Assembly: GCF_014161445.1 (NCBI RefSeq)
Contig: NZ_JABBXA010000006.1
Span: forward strand, 124,001-188,000
Origin: Microbispora sp. H13382
GTDB lineage: Bacteria > Actinomycetota > Actinomycetes > Streptosporangiales > Streptosporangiaceae
Length of the DNA: 64,000 nt
Direction of reading: 5' to 3'
Under the pieces are notes generated by a model that ran no database searches, was not told where the DNA came from, and saw only the letters and a list, made by a program, of their open reading frames with translations. The position numbers were made by a program, and so were the translations under genes. Shown here in pieces: positions 17,992 to 25,051 of this stretch. Position 1 is the first letter of the stretch. The number at the start of each line of letters is the position of its first letter.

Positions 17992-19083
17992 ATGACCACC
18001 CACCTCAGGTTCGACGTGCAGCTCAATCCGCAGGCCCGCAGCGCGGCCGAGCGTGAGCAGGTGCTGGCGAGCCCCGGCTTCGGTCAGGTCTTCACCGACC
18101 ACATGATCTCCATTGACTGGACCGAGGGGGAGGGCTGGCACGACGCGAAGCTCCAGCCGTACGGTCCGCTCGTCCTCGACCCCGCCACGTCGGTGTTCCA
18201 CTACGCGCAGGAGCTGTTCGAGGGGCTCAAGGCGTACCGGCAGTCGAACGGCTCGATCGTCGCCTTCCGGCCGTACGCGAACGCGGCGCGGTTCAACCAG
18301 TCGGCGCTGCGGATGGCGATGCCGGAGATCCCCGAGGAGGCGTTCGTCGAGTCGCTCGAGCTCCTCGTGCAGACCGACCGCGACTGGGTGCCGACCACCG
18401 ACGGCCACAGCCTCTACCTGCGGCCCTTCATGATCGCCACGCAGCCCGCCCTCGGGGTGAACCACCCCTCGCGGAGCTACAAGTACATGGTGATCGCCTC
18501 GCCCGCCGCGTCGTACTTCACCGGCGGCCTCAAGCCGGTCTCGGTCTGGCTGTCCACCGAGTACACCCGCGCCGCGCCCGGCGGCACCGGGTTCGCCAAG
18601 TGCGGCGGCAACTACGCGGCGGCGTTCGTGGCCCAGCGGCAGGCCGTCGAGGAGGGCTGCGACCAGGTGGTCTGGCTCGACGCGTTCGAGCACCGGTGGG
18701 TCGAGGAGATGGGCGGGATGAACCTGTTCTTCGTCTTCGGCGACCGCCTCGTCACCCCGGCGCTCACCGGGACGCTGCTGCCCGGCATCACCCGCGACTC
18801 GATCCTCAGCCTGGCCGGAGAGCTGGGATACACGGTGGAGGAGGGCAAGGTCTCCATCGAGGATTGGCAGGCGGGCTGCGAGTCCGGCGAGCTCACCGAG
18901 GTCTTCGCCTGCGGCACCGCCGCCGTGGTCACCCCCGTCGGCTCGGTCAAGGGCGTCGACCGGAGCTGGACCGTCGGCGACGGCACCCCCGGGCCGGTCA
19001 CGATGAAAATCCGCGAGGAACTCGTGGGCATCCAGTACGGCAGCCGCCCCGACGCCCACCACTGGATCCACAAGATCTGCTGA
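17992..19083 (+). CDS. ilvE: Branched-chain amino acid aminotransferase
   Basis: PLP fold-type IV transaminase catalysing the last step to Val, Leu and Ile with glutamate. 363 residues, type II BCAT length. Visible motifs are YAQELFEGLKAYR near 71, the catalytic Lys in GGTGFAKCGGNYAAAF near 203, VWLDAFEHRWVEEMGGMN near 225 and the EVFACGTAAVVTPVG phosphate-binding region near 303. Start ATG has a GAAGGAC site. A convergent terminator-like hairpin lies downstream. Confidence 0.97.
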   Translation: MTTHLRFDVQLNPQARSAAEREQVLASPGFGQVFTDHMISIDWTEGEGWHDAKLQPYGPLVLDPATSVFHYAQELFEGLKAYRQSNGSIVAFRPYANAARFNQSALRMAMPEIPEEAFVESLELLVQTDRDWVPTTDGHSLYLRPFMIATQPALGVNHPSRSYKYMVIASPAASYFTGGLKPVSVWLSTEYTRAAPGGTGFAKCGGNYAAAFVAQRQAVEEGCDQVVWLDAFEHRWVEEMGGMNLFFVFGDRLVTPALTGTLLPGITRDSILSLAGELGYTVEEGKVSIEDWQAGCESGELTEVFACGTAAVVTPVGSVKGVDRSWTVGDGTPGPVTMKIREELVGIQYGSRPDAHHWIHKIC

Positions 19084-19130
19084 CGGTCGCGGCGCCGCAG
19101 GGCGCTCACCGTCCCGCTGCTCCTTGTCGC

Positions 19131-19162
19131 GGTGCGCCCCGCCTTAAGGCCGTGGGCGCACC
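19131..19162. terminator. Hairpin between convergent ilvE and secreted-protein gene
   Basis: GGTGCGCCC (19131-19139) and GGGCGCACC (19154-19162) form a perfect 9-bp stem with a 14-nt loop between converging genes. Confidence 0.5.
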
Positions 19163-19207
19163 GTGGGGGGCGGTGTGGTCTTCCGGAGCCGTACTCGCGG
19201 GCCTGGT

Positions 19208-19801
19208 TCAGCCGGACAGGCCCGGGCAGGCCGTGCTCTTCCCGAGGGTGGACAGCGACACCAGTCCCCCGATCAGACCGGCGCTCACGCTGACCCTGGC
19301 GTCGACCCGGATCAGGGACCGGGCGGGGCACGACGGCGCCGCGGTCGCGACGGGTGCCGGTGCGGCGGGCGCCGGTGCGCTGGGCGTCGCTGTCACGGTG
19401 ACGGTGACCGTGGGCACCGGGGTCGGCCTGAGCGCGGGCCGCTCGGTCTCGCGCGGACCGGTGACGGTCACGTGCTGGGTGATGTTGCAGACCCGGGAGC
19501 GCCGGCACAGCGCGTTCTGCACGTTCGAGGAGCCGCCGGCGGTGTTGGCGCTCGTGTGCTGGTAGCCGCGGTTGCGCGTGGACCCCTCCACGGACAGCTT
19601 GGTGTCGGGGCGGTCGCGTGGATCCTTGCCGGTGGGGGCCACCACGTTCCGCTCCGCGCGGTCGCCGCGCCCGTGCCCGTTGTCGGCGGCGGCCCCGAGT
19701 GCGCCGACGCCGGTGACCAAGGCGGTCGCAGCCGAAGTGCCGAGGAGAAGGAAACCGGCGAGTCTGCCTTTGAACGCCCCGCCGCCGCGCCGACAAGTCA
19801 T
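19208..19801 (-). CDS. Small secreted protein (CNITQ type), paralogue of the 20043 gene
   Basis: A 197-residue exported protein of unknown function. ATG at 19801 has an AGGGGG site seven bases upstream. A longer open frame extends further upstream but has no start support. The signal peptide (GRLAGFLLLGTSAATALVTGV, Ala-Ala-Ala cleavage) is followed by a charged stretch and a core GGSSNVQNALCRRSRVCNIT containing two Cys. A Pro/Thr/Val-rich linker (TPVPTVTVTVTATPSAP) leads to a C-terminal hydrophobic segment (ARVSVSAGLIGGLVSLS) and a final Cys. The core resembles the next gene (VQN ... CNVNQ). Confidence 0.65.
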   Translation of the reverse strand: MTCRRGGGAFKGRLAGFLLLGTSAATALVTGVGALGAAADNGHGRGDRAERNVVAPTGKDPRDRPDTKLSVEGSTRNRGYQHTSANTAGGSSNVQNALCRRSRVCNITQHVTVTGPRETERPALRPTPVPTVTVTVTATPSAPAPAAPAPVATAAPSCPARSLIRVDARVSVSAGLIGGLVSLSTLGKSTACPGLSG

Positions 19802-19814
19802 TCGTCGCCCCCTG

Positions 19815-19856
19815 CTGTATGAAAGCCGCTGTGTGAAAGCCGCTGTATGAAAACGA
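19815..19856. repeat. Three tandem 14-bp repeats upstream of a secreted-protein gene
   Basis: CTGTATGAAAGCCG (19815-19828), CTGTGTGAAAGCCG (19829-19842) and CTGTATGAAAACGA (19843-19856) are head-to-tail copies with one to three differences. They lie 14-55 bases upstream of the start at 19801 on the minus strand, so they fall in its leader or promoter. Iterated binding sites are possible; so is simple slippage. Confidence 0.7.
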
Positions 19857-19997
19857 GTCCTGGCGAAGAGGTTCGCGAATACGAACCGCTTTGCGAGCGT
19901 ACTCGCCGAAGGGGCGCTGATCGTGTGTCTCGCATCCGTATGGCAGGTTATTACGGCGTCGTTGCCGGGAGCGACGAATAATTCCGGCGATCTCCCT

Positions 19998-20034
19998 GCA
20001 AACGGCCACGTGATCTGGTCGTGTGGCCGTTTGC
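19998..20034 (-). terminator. Terminator of the 20043 secreted-protein gene
   Basis: GCAAACGGCCAC (19998-20009) and GTGGCCGTTTGC (20023-20034) form a perfect 12-bp hairpin nine bases beyond the stop of the minus-strand gene. Confidence 0.7.
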
Positions 20035-20042
20035 GGTCGGGG

Positions 20043-20375
20043 TCACCAACCAGAAGACGGCGCCGAGATGCGCTGGTTGACGTTGCAGACCCGCTGAGAG
20101 AGCCTCTTGCACGCCGCCAACTGCGCGTTGGTCTTGCCGCTCGCGTTGACGGCGACGTTCTGGACACCTCTCTGGTAGATGGGTGCGCTGCCCGCGCTGT
20201 AGCTGACGTTGCGCCTTCCGTTTCCGTTGTTGCCCGCTCCGCCGCCGCCATTGGCGGCGGCGGCCGGTTGGGCGGCCATCGCGGCGGTGGCCGCCATGAC
20301 CACGATGGCGGTGGCCGTCAACCTGCGCACGGTTGCCGTGCCGGTGAGTCTGGCCTTCTCGTGACACTGACACAT
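20043..20375 (-). CDS. Small secreted protein (CNVNQ type)
   Basis: A 110-residue exported protein, function unknown. ATG at 20375 follows a GGGGA box. The signal peptide (LTATAIVVMAATAAMAAQPAAAA) precedes a Gly/Asn-rich stretch (NGGGGAGNNGNG). The C-terminal half reads GVQNVAVNASGKTNAQLAAC and then KRLSQRVCNVNQRISAP. The VQN and C-N-hydrophobic-(T/N)-Q elements match the neighbouring gene at 19208, so the two are probably diverged tandem duplicates. One disulfide between the two Cys is likely. Mature protein is small, polar and basic. Confidence 0.65.
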   Translation of the reverse strand: MCQCHEKARLTGTATVRRLTATAIVVMAATAAMAAQPAAAANGGGGAGNNGNGRRNVSYSAGSAPIYQRGVQNVAVNASGKTNAQLAACKRLSQRVCNVNQRISAPSSGW

Positions 20376-20666
20376 TTTCCCCGCAGCACCTGCCTTCTGA
20401 ATCGTGGTGATGGTTGCTTCCCGTTGTTTCCCCCGGCCGGGCGCGTGCTGCGGAATGAGGCCATCACCGGTGGAAACAATTGCGCGTTCTTTGGGTGGCC
20501 AAATTTGTTGGCATATGGGGTTTATTCGGCCACGCCCAGGCGTGATCCGTCGCCGCACAGCCGGGCGGGTGCGCCCCCGCGTACGCCGGGACGCCGGTCC
20601 GGTGGCGTCCCTCCTGGTCGTCGCATGTGGTCGTGGCCGCCCTGACCTGCGCGAACACTCCCGGAC
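20376..20666. other. Intergenic region between secreted-protein gene and cimA promoter
   Basis: About 290 bases without a supported gene; two divergent promoters must lie here. It includes an AT-rich part around 20470-20530 with the inverted repeat GCCAA-ATTTG-TTGGC (20498-20512), a candidate operator for the minus-strand secreted gene. The remainder is GC-rich and unremarkable. Confidence 0.4.
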
Positions 20667-20683
20667 ATCTCGTACTATGAGAT
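20667..20683 (+). promoter_or_regulatory. cimA promoter overlapped by a TCTC-N7-GAGA palindrome
   Basis: ATCTC-GTACTAT-GAGAT at 20667-20683 is a perfect 5-bp inverted repeat with a 7-nt centre. It contains the -10-like hexamer TACTAT (20673-20678). A transcript from this -10 would start about 20684-20686, at the first codon of the leader frame. The palindrome has the same TCTC/GAGA arms as the sites at ndgR-leuC, so a protein bound here would block the promoter. Confidence 0.6.
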
Positions 20684-20685
20684 CG

Positions 20686-20769
20686 ATGTGCCAGAGGGTG
20701 ACCGGCTGTGGCAAACTGCTCAGCACCATGTACTACGGTCTGCTCATTATCGGCAGGCGCGCCGGCTGA
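20686..20769 (+). CDS. cimA leader peptide (contains MYYGLLIIGRRAG)
   Basis: A short frame ending at TGA 20767-20769 with consecutive Leu-Leu-Ile-Ile codons (20740-20751) followed by Gly-Arg-Arg-Ala-Gly. Two starts are possible. ATG 20686 lies at the predicted transcription start (leaderless, 27 residues), and ATG 20728 gives 13 residues. The control codons match the product of the pathway (isoleucine) and leucine. The end of the peptide resembles the ilvB leader (Arg-Arg near the stop and the same AGGCGCGC DNA). Confidence 0.8.
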   Translation: MCQRVTGCGKLLSTMYYGLLIIGRRAG

Positions 20770-20820
20770 AGGACATCGCCGGCGCGCAGACCTCTCACGT
20801 CCGTGAGGGGTCTTTTTGTT
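20757..20820 (+). promoter_or_regulatory. cimA attenuator (antiterminator and terminator)
   Basis: GCGCGCCGGC (20757-20766), at the end of the leader frame, pairs perfectly with GCCGGCGCGC (20778-20787). This 10-bp hairpin directly abuts the terminator stem AGACCTCTCAC (20788-20798)/GTGAGGGGTCT (20803-20813), which is followed by a T run. The layout matches the ilvB attenuator. The pairing is seen in sequence; the mechanism (ribosome stalling at Leu/Ile codons) is inferred from known leaders. Confidence 0.75.
20788..20820 (+). terminator. Attenuator terminator upstream of cimA
   Basis: An 11-bp stem (one G-T pair) with a GTCC loop followed by TTTTGTTT, 70 bases before the cimA start. Since cimA is the only gene downstream, this must be a conditional terminator. 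Confidence 0.85.
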
Positions 20821-20889
20821 TGGGCCTCAAGCCGATCCACAGGCCGATGAGCGCGCGGCGAGACACAACCCCGCGAAGGAGACACAGAG

Positions 20890-22464
20890 ATGGCCGACGA
20901 TCGTTTCCATGTGTACGACACGACGCTCCGCGACGGCGCGCAGCAGGAGGGGTTGAACCTCACCGTCGCCGACAAGCTGGCCATCGCACGTCACCTGGAC
21001 GGCCTCGGCGTCGGCTTCATCGAGGGCGGCTGGCCGGGCGCCAACCCCAAGGACACCGAGTTCTTCCGGCGGGCTCAGACCGAGCTCGACCTGAAGCACG
21101 CGCAGCTCGCCGCGTTCGGCGCGACCCGCCGGGCGGGCGTGAAGGCCGCCGACGACCCGCTGGTGGCCGCGCTGCGCGAATCCGGCGCGCCGATCGTGAC
21201 GCTCGTGGCCAAGAGCCACGACCGCCACGTGGAACTGGCCCTCCGCACGACGCTGGAGGAGAACCTCGCGATGATCCGCGACACGGTCTCCCACCTGACG
21301 GCGGAGGGCCAGCGCGTCTTCCTCGACGCCGAGCACTTCTTCGACGGCTACCGCTCCAACCCCGCGTACGCGCTGGAGGTGCTGCGCACGGCCGCGGAGG
21401 CGGGGGCGTCGGTGGTCGCGCTGTGCGACACCAACGGCGGCATGCTGCCCGACGAGCTGGCCGACGTGGTGCACGAGGCGTCCGGCACCGGAGCCCGCAT
21501 CGGCATCCACTGCCACGACGACACCGGCTGCGCGGTCGCCAACACGCTGGCCGCGGTCAAGGCCGGCGCCACGCACGTGCAGGGTTGCGCCAACGGGTAC
21601 GGTGAGCGCTCCGGCAACGCCAACCTGTTCACCGTGGTGGCGAACCTCCAGCTCAAGCGGGGCTTCGACCTCGTGCCGCCGCAGTCGCTGCGCGACATGA
21701 CCCGTATCGCCCACGCGATCACCGAGGTCACCAACGTCACGCCGAACTCGCACCAGCCGTACGTCGGCACGTCGGCCTTCGCCCACAAGGCGGGCCTGCA
21801 CGCGTCGGCGATCAAGGTGGACCCGAACCTCTACCAGCACATCGACCCCGCCGAGGTCGGCAACGACATGCGGATGCTGGTCTCCGACATGGCGGGCCGC
21901 GCCTCGGTCGAGCTGAAGGGCCGCGAGCTGGGCTACGAGCTCAGCGGGGAGCAGTCCAGGCGGCTGGTCGAGCGGGTCAAGGATCTGGAGGCCAAGGGGC
22001 ACACGTTCGAGGCGGCCGACGCGTCGTTCGAGCTGCTGCTGCGCGACACGGTCGACGGCGAGCTCCGGCGCTACTTCACGGTCGAGTCGTGGCGGGTGAT
22101 CGTCGAGCGCCGTCCCGGTGGCGACGTGATCAGCGAGGCGACCGTCAAGCTCCACGCGAAGGGTGAGCGGATCATCGCGACCGGCGAGGGGAACGGCCCG
22201 GTCAACGCGCTCGACCGGGCGGTGCGGCTGGCGCTGGAGAAGCTCTACCCCGAGCTCGCCGGGGTCGAGCTGATCGACTTCAAGGTCCGCATCCTGGAGG
22301 GCACCCACGGCACGGACGCGGTGACCCGGGTGCTGATCACCTCCAGCGACGCGACCGGAGAGTGGGCCACCGTCGGGGTGGGCGAGAACGTCATCGAGGC
22401 GTCCTGGCAGGCGCTGGAGCAGGCGGTGACGTACGGCCTGCTGCGGGCCGGGCACAGCGCCTGA
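20890..22464 (+). CDS. cimA: (R)-citramalate synthase
   Basis: Condenses acetyl-CoA with pyruvate to citramalate, opening a threonine-independent route to 2-oxobutyrate and isoleucine. 524 residues. The N-terminal HMGL-like TIM barrel has DTTLRDGAQQEGLNLTVADK near residue 10, the metal-binding HCHDDTG near 205 and the NGYGERSGNANL loop near 236. The C-terminal LeuA-type allosteric domain (about 390-515) is present. The sequence fits the citramalate/2-isopropylmalate-like subfamily better than true LeuA, but substrate choice is not proven. Start ATG has an AAGGAG site. Controlled by a leader attenuator and probably an operator. Confidence 0.9.
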   Translation: MADDRFHVYDTTLRDGAQQEGLNLTVADKLAIARHLDGLGVGFIEGGWPGANPKDTEFFRRAQTELDLKHAQLAAFGATRRAGVKAADDPLVAALRESGAPIVTLVAKSHDRHVELALRTTLEENLAMIRDTVSHLTAEGQRVFLDAEHFFDGYRSNPAYALEVLRTAAEAGASVVALCDTNGGMLPDELADVVHEASGTGARIGIHCHDDTGCAVANTLAAVKAGATHVQGCANGYGERSGNANLFTVVANLQLKRGFDLVPPQSLRDMTRIAHAITEVTNVTPNSHQPYVGTSAFAHKAGLHASAIKVDPNLYQHIDPAEVGNDMRMLVSDMAGRASVELKGRELGYELSGEQSRRLVERVKDLEAKGHTFEAADASFELLLRDTVDGELRRYFTVESWRVIVERRPGGDVISEATVKLHAKGERIIATGEGNGPVNALDRAVRLALEKLYPELAGVELIDFKVRILEGTHGTDAVTRVLITSSDATGEWATVGVGENVIEASWQALEQAVTYGLLRAGHSA

Positions 22465-22491
22465 CCTGCGATCGGGCCTCCCGTCCGATGG

Positions 22492-22508
22492 CGTGAGCGG
22501 TGCTCACG
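22492..22508 (+). terminator. Short hairpin after cimA
   Basis: CGTGAGC-GGT-GCTCACG is a perfect 7-bp stem 28 bases after the cimA stop, without a T tract. It may be a weak terminator or an operator. Confidence 0.4.
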
Positions 22509-22534
22509 TTCCGCAGGTGAATGCTGTGGTTTTA

Positions 22535-22564
22535 GTGACATTTAGTCTAGTTGGTGCTTAGATA
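22535..22564 (+). promoter_or_regulatory. Candidate promoter of the globin operon
   Basis: GTGACA, an 18-nt spacer and TAGATA sit in the only AT-rich part of the region. They match housekeeping-type actinomycete promoters moderately well. Nothing else in the 390-base gap scores as well by eye. Confidence 0.4.
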
Positions 22565-22855
22565 GGCAAAGCCCTGAGGCGGTCATCGCCACGATCGGCG
22601 ACGCCGGCCGCGGTTCCAGCCTCAGCGCCAATGCTCTGGCTCAACGGAGGGTGACGGCAAGAAGCATCTGCGCACGCAACCTCTGTAGGCCCGCGGTGCC
22701 CGCGCCCGTCTTCTGATCTGTCCATCGGAGGCGGCCGGGGGTCGTGGGAGCTGAGCCACGTCTGTCACCATGACCAGCCGCGTGACTGCCCCGAGTATGA
22801 GAATTCTCCGGCGGCAGTCATCCCCCTCGCTGGTGCACCCGATATGGGAGGGTCT

Positions 22856-23236
22856 GTGAACACCTCGTCCTATTACGACCAAATCGGCGGCGCACCGGTC
22901 GTGCGCGATGTCGTCGACCGCTTCTACGTCCGCGTGCTCGGCGACGACGATCTCAAGCCGTACTTCGTCGACGTCGACATGCCCAGGCTGAAGCGGCACA
23001 TGGTCGTCCTGCTGTGCTCGGTCCTCGGCGGCCCGGAGCCGTACGAGGGTCGTGACCTGGGCGAGGCCCACGCCGGCATGGGCATCACGTCCGAGCACTA
23101 CGACAAGGTGGGCGAGCACCTCTTCGCGGTCCTGCAGGACAGCGGCGTCGGCGAGGACATCCTGCGCGACGTCGGCCTCGTCCTCGGCAAGGTGAAGTCG
23201 TCCATCGTCGCCGAGCCCGCGGGAACGGCCGACTGA
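22856..23236 (+). CDS. glbN: Truncated haemoglobin, group I (GlbN/trHbN type)
   Basis: A small 2-on-2 globin expected to bind O2 and NO and to support NO dioxygenation. About 126 residues. GTG 22856 is preferred because GGGAGGG lies just upstream; ATG 22844 would add four residues. The haem pocket is intact: B10 Tyr in VDRFYVRVL, group I signature DVDMPRLKRHMVVLLCSVLGG, and proximal F8 His in LGEAHAGMGI. It lies directly before a flavohaemoglobin-like reductase (the next GTG touches its stop codon), which could reduce it or work in parallel. Confidence 0.88.
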   Translation: MNTSSYYDQIGGAPVVRDVVDRFYVRVLGDDDLKPYFVDVDMPRLKRHMVVLLCSVLGGPEPYEGRDLGEAHAGMGITSEHYDKVGEHLFAVLQDSGVGEDILRDVGLVLGKVKSSIVAEPAGTAD

Positions 23237-24358
23237 GTGGATACGCAGGCTCTCAAGGACAGCTGGCACCTCGTCTCCCGTTCGGGTGACCAGGTGCCGC
23301 TGTACTTCTACTCGGTTCTCTTCCTGATGAACCCGGACGTGCGTGACATGTTCCCGGTGTCGATGGCGCGCCAGCGCGACAAGCTCGTGGCCGCGCTGGG
23401 GAGTGTCATCAGCAACGTCGACCGGATCGAGGAGGTCGTCCCGGTCCTGCAGCAGCTCGGCCGCGACCACCGCAAGTTCGCGGTGACCGCGACGCACTAC
23501 CCCGCCGTCGGTCAGGCGCTGCTCGCCACGCTCGAGCACTTCATGGGGGACCGGTGGACCCCCGCGCTCGCGCACGACTGGACGCAGGCGTACAACCTGG
23601 TCGCCCAGGTGATGGTCGACGCCGCCAACGACGCGTCGAAGGTCTCCCCGCCCTGGTGGGAGGCGGAGATCGTCGGCCACGAGATGCGCACCCTCGGCAT
23701 CGCCGTCATCCGTGCCCGGCTGAACTACCAGTACCCCTTCCGGCCGGGCCAGTCGGCGTCGATCTCCTACGCCGTGCGCCCGCGCATCTGGCGGTTCTAC
23801 TCGTTCGCCAACGCGCCGCGCCAGGACAACACCATCGACCTGCACGTCCGCATGGTCGACGGCGGCGTGCTCAGCTCCGCGCTCGTCATGGGCGCGCGGC
23901 GGGGCGAGATGCTGCGCGTGGGCGCCGCGGTGGGGGAACGGCTGACGCTCACCCCGGACGTCCAGGGCGACCTGCTCATGATCGCGGGCGGCACCGGCCT
24001 CGCGCCGATGAAGGCGCTGGTGGAGCAGATCGCCTACGAGGGCCCGACGCGCAGGGTGGACCTCGTCGTCGGCGCCCGGAACTCCAGGGAACTGTACGAC
24101 TACGAGGCCATGGCCAAGATGGCCGCCGAGCACCCCTGGCTGAACGTCGTGCCGGTCGTCTCCCACGACCCCTTCTACCGGGGCAACCGCGGCTACGCGG
24201 TGGACGTCGCGCTGCAGGGATGGCGTGGCCAGCACGTCTACGTCTGCGGCTCGGAGGAGATGGCGCAGGCGACCGTCGGACGGCTGCTTGACGCCGGCGT
24301 GCCAACCGAGCAGATCCACTTCGACGAGTTCACGAGCGACAAAGGTCGGGAGTCATGA
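23237..24358 (+). CDS. Flavohaemoglobin-type globin-reductase
   Basis: 373 residues combining a globin (about 1-132) with FAD- and NAD(P)-binding domains (about 140-370). It is somewhat shorter than classical Hmp (near 400). B10 Tyr is in LYFYSVLF, a His fitting F8 in LGRDHRKFAV. The flavin motif is WRFYSFAN (R-x-Y-S) near 185, the nucleotide motif GGTGLAPMKALVEQ near 252 and the C-terminal YVCGSEEMAQ near 335. Likely NO dioxygenase or an electron donor to the neighbouring truncated globin. Globin-domain residues around CD1-E7 deviate from E. coli Hmp, so the reaction may differ. GTG start follows the previous TGA with no gap. Confidence 0.88.
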   Translation: MDTQALKDSWHLVSRSGDQVPLYFYSVLFLMNPDVRDMFPVSMARQRDKLVAALGSVISNVDRIEEVVPVLQQLGRDHRKFAVTATHYPAVGQALLATLEHFMGDRWTPALAHDWTQAYNLVAQVMVDAANDASKVSPPWWEAEIVGHEMRTLGIAVIRARLNYQYPFRPGQSASISYAVRPRIWRFYSFANAPRQDNTIDLHVRMVDGGVLSSALVMGARRGEMLRVGAAVGERLTLTPDVQGDLLMIAGGTGLAPMKALVEQIAYEGPTRRVDLVVGARNSRELYDYEAMAKMAAEHPWLNVVPVVSHDPFYRGNRGYAVDVALQGWRGQHVYVCGSEEMAQATVGRLLDAGVPTEQIHFDEFTSDKGRES

Positions 24359-25008
24359 CGGCGGAGATGCCTTGGGGAAGCCCGGCGGGCGAGCGTCAGC
24401 CCCTCACCCCGGATCGGGTACGCAAGCAGGAGTTCACGCGCACCTCGCTCGGGCGCCGCGGCTACAGCGAGGACGAGGTGCGCACGTTCCTCTACCGCGT
24501 CGCGGAGGACATGGCGACCAGCGACAAGGAGAAGGCGGACCTGCGGGCGTACATCGACCGCATGAAGCAGTGGTACAAGGAACACGGCATGAACCCGGAA
24601 CAGGCCGCCGCGTCCCAGACCCTGAACGTCGACGCCATCAACATCCTGTCCCGAGCCCAGCAGACCGCCGACGCGCAGATCGCTGAGGCGGAGGACTACG
24701 CGCGGCGCATCGTGAGCCAGGCCCGCCAGCAGTACGAGGAACTCCTGATGGAGGCGCAGCGGCAGGCGGAGGAGGCCGCCAACCAGGCGGTCGGCGCCTA
24801 CCGTGCCTCGGGCAACGGGTTGCAGAGCGCCGAGGCCGAGGAGCTGGAGCGCAGGATCGCCTATCTGCGGACGTTCGCGGACGTCACGCAGGTGCAGTTG
24901 CGCGCGGTCCTGGAGGGGCTCGCGCATGAGGTCGACAAGCTCGGCCACGTGCCCGAGCAGGCCAAGCAGCTGGCGGGCGGCTCCTCGTCGCCGTCGGTGT
25001 ACGGATAG
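24355..25008 (+). CDS. DivIVA-domain coiled-coil protein
   Basis: 217 residues. The N terminus (about 15-65: LTPDRVRKQEFTRTSLGRRG and YSEDEVRTFLYRVAEDM) has the DivIVA/GpsB membrane-curvature-binding pattern. A long coiled coil follows (about 90-150, Gln/Glu/Ala heptads with ADAQIAEAEDYARRIVSQAR), then a second helical segment. In actinomycetes DivIVA-type proteins organise polar growth; this shorter relative would be a peripheral scaffold. It overlaps the preceding reductase gene by four bases (ATGA), so it is translationally coupled to two haem proteins. That association is unusual and its meaning is unknown to me. Confidence 0.85.
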   Translation: MTAEMPWGSPAGERQPLTPDRVRKQEFTRTSLGRRGYSEDEVRTFLYRVAEDMATSDKEKADLRAYIDRMKQWYKEHGMNPEQAAASQTLNVDAINILSRAQQTADAQIAEAEDYARRIVSQARQQYEELLMEAQRQAEEAANQAVGAYRASGNGLQSAEAEELERRIAYLRTFADVTQVQLRAVLEGLAHEVDKLGHVPEQAKQLAGGSSSPSVYG

Positions 25009-25051
25009 CCGCCCGCCGGTCTCCTGTCGGGGGAGGAGGCCAGGTCGTGAC

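Larger units (their letters stand above)
22465..22855. other. 390-base intergenic region and long leader before the globin operon
   Basis: No gene is supported. It starts with a hairpin after cimA (CGTGAGC 22492-22498/GCTCACG 22502-22508). An AT-rich promoter-like block follows: GTGACA (22535-22540), an 18-nt spacer, TAGATA (22559-22564). If used, the globin mRNA would carry about 280 untranslated bases, GC-rich with several self-complementary segments (for example GAGGC near 22577 and GCCTC near 22618). I see no match to a riboswitch class I know. Confidence 0.45.

Noticed and set aside
20728..20889. cimA translation starting upstream in the GTG frame at 20688
   Set aside because: That frame runs out of phase with the conserved CimA start at 20890, which has a good ribosome-binding site; the upstream sequence is explained by the attenuator.
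22622..24319. A 565-codon minus-strand frame opposite the globin operon
   Set aside because: Shadow frame; it would also fill the gene-free leader, but it shows no start signal or domain.
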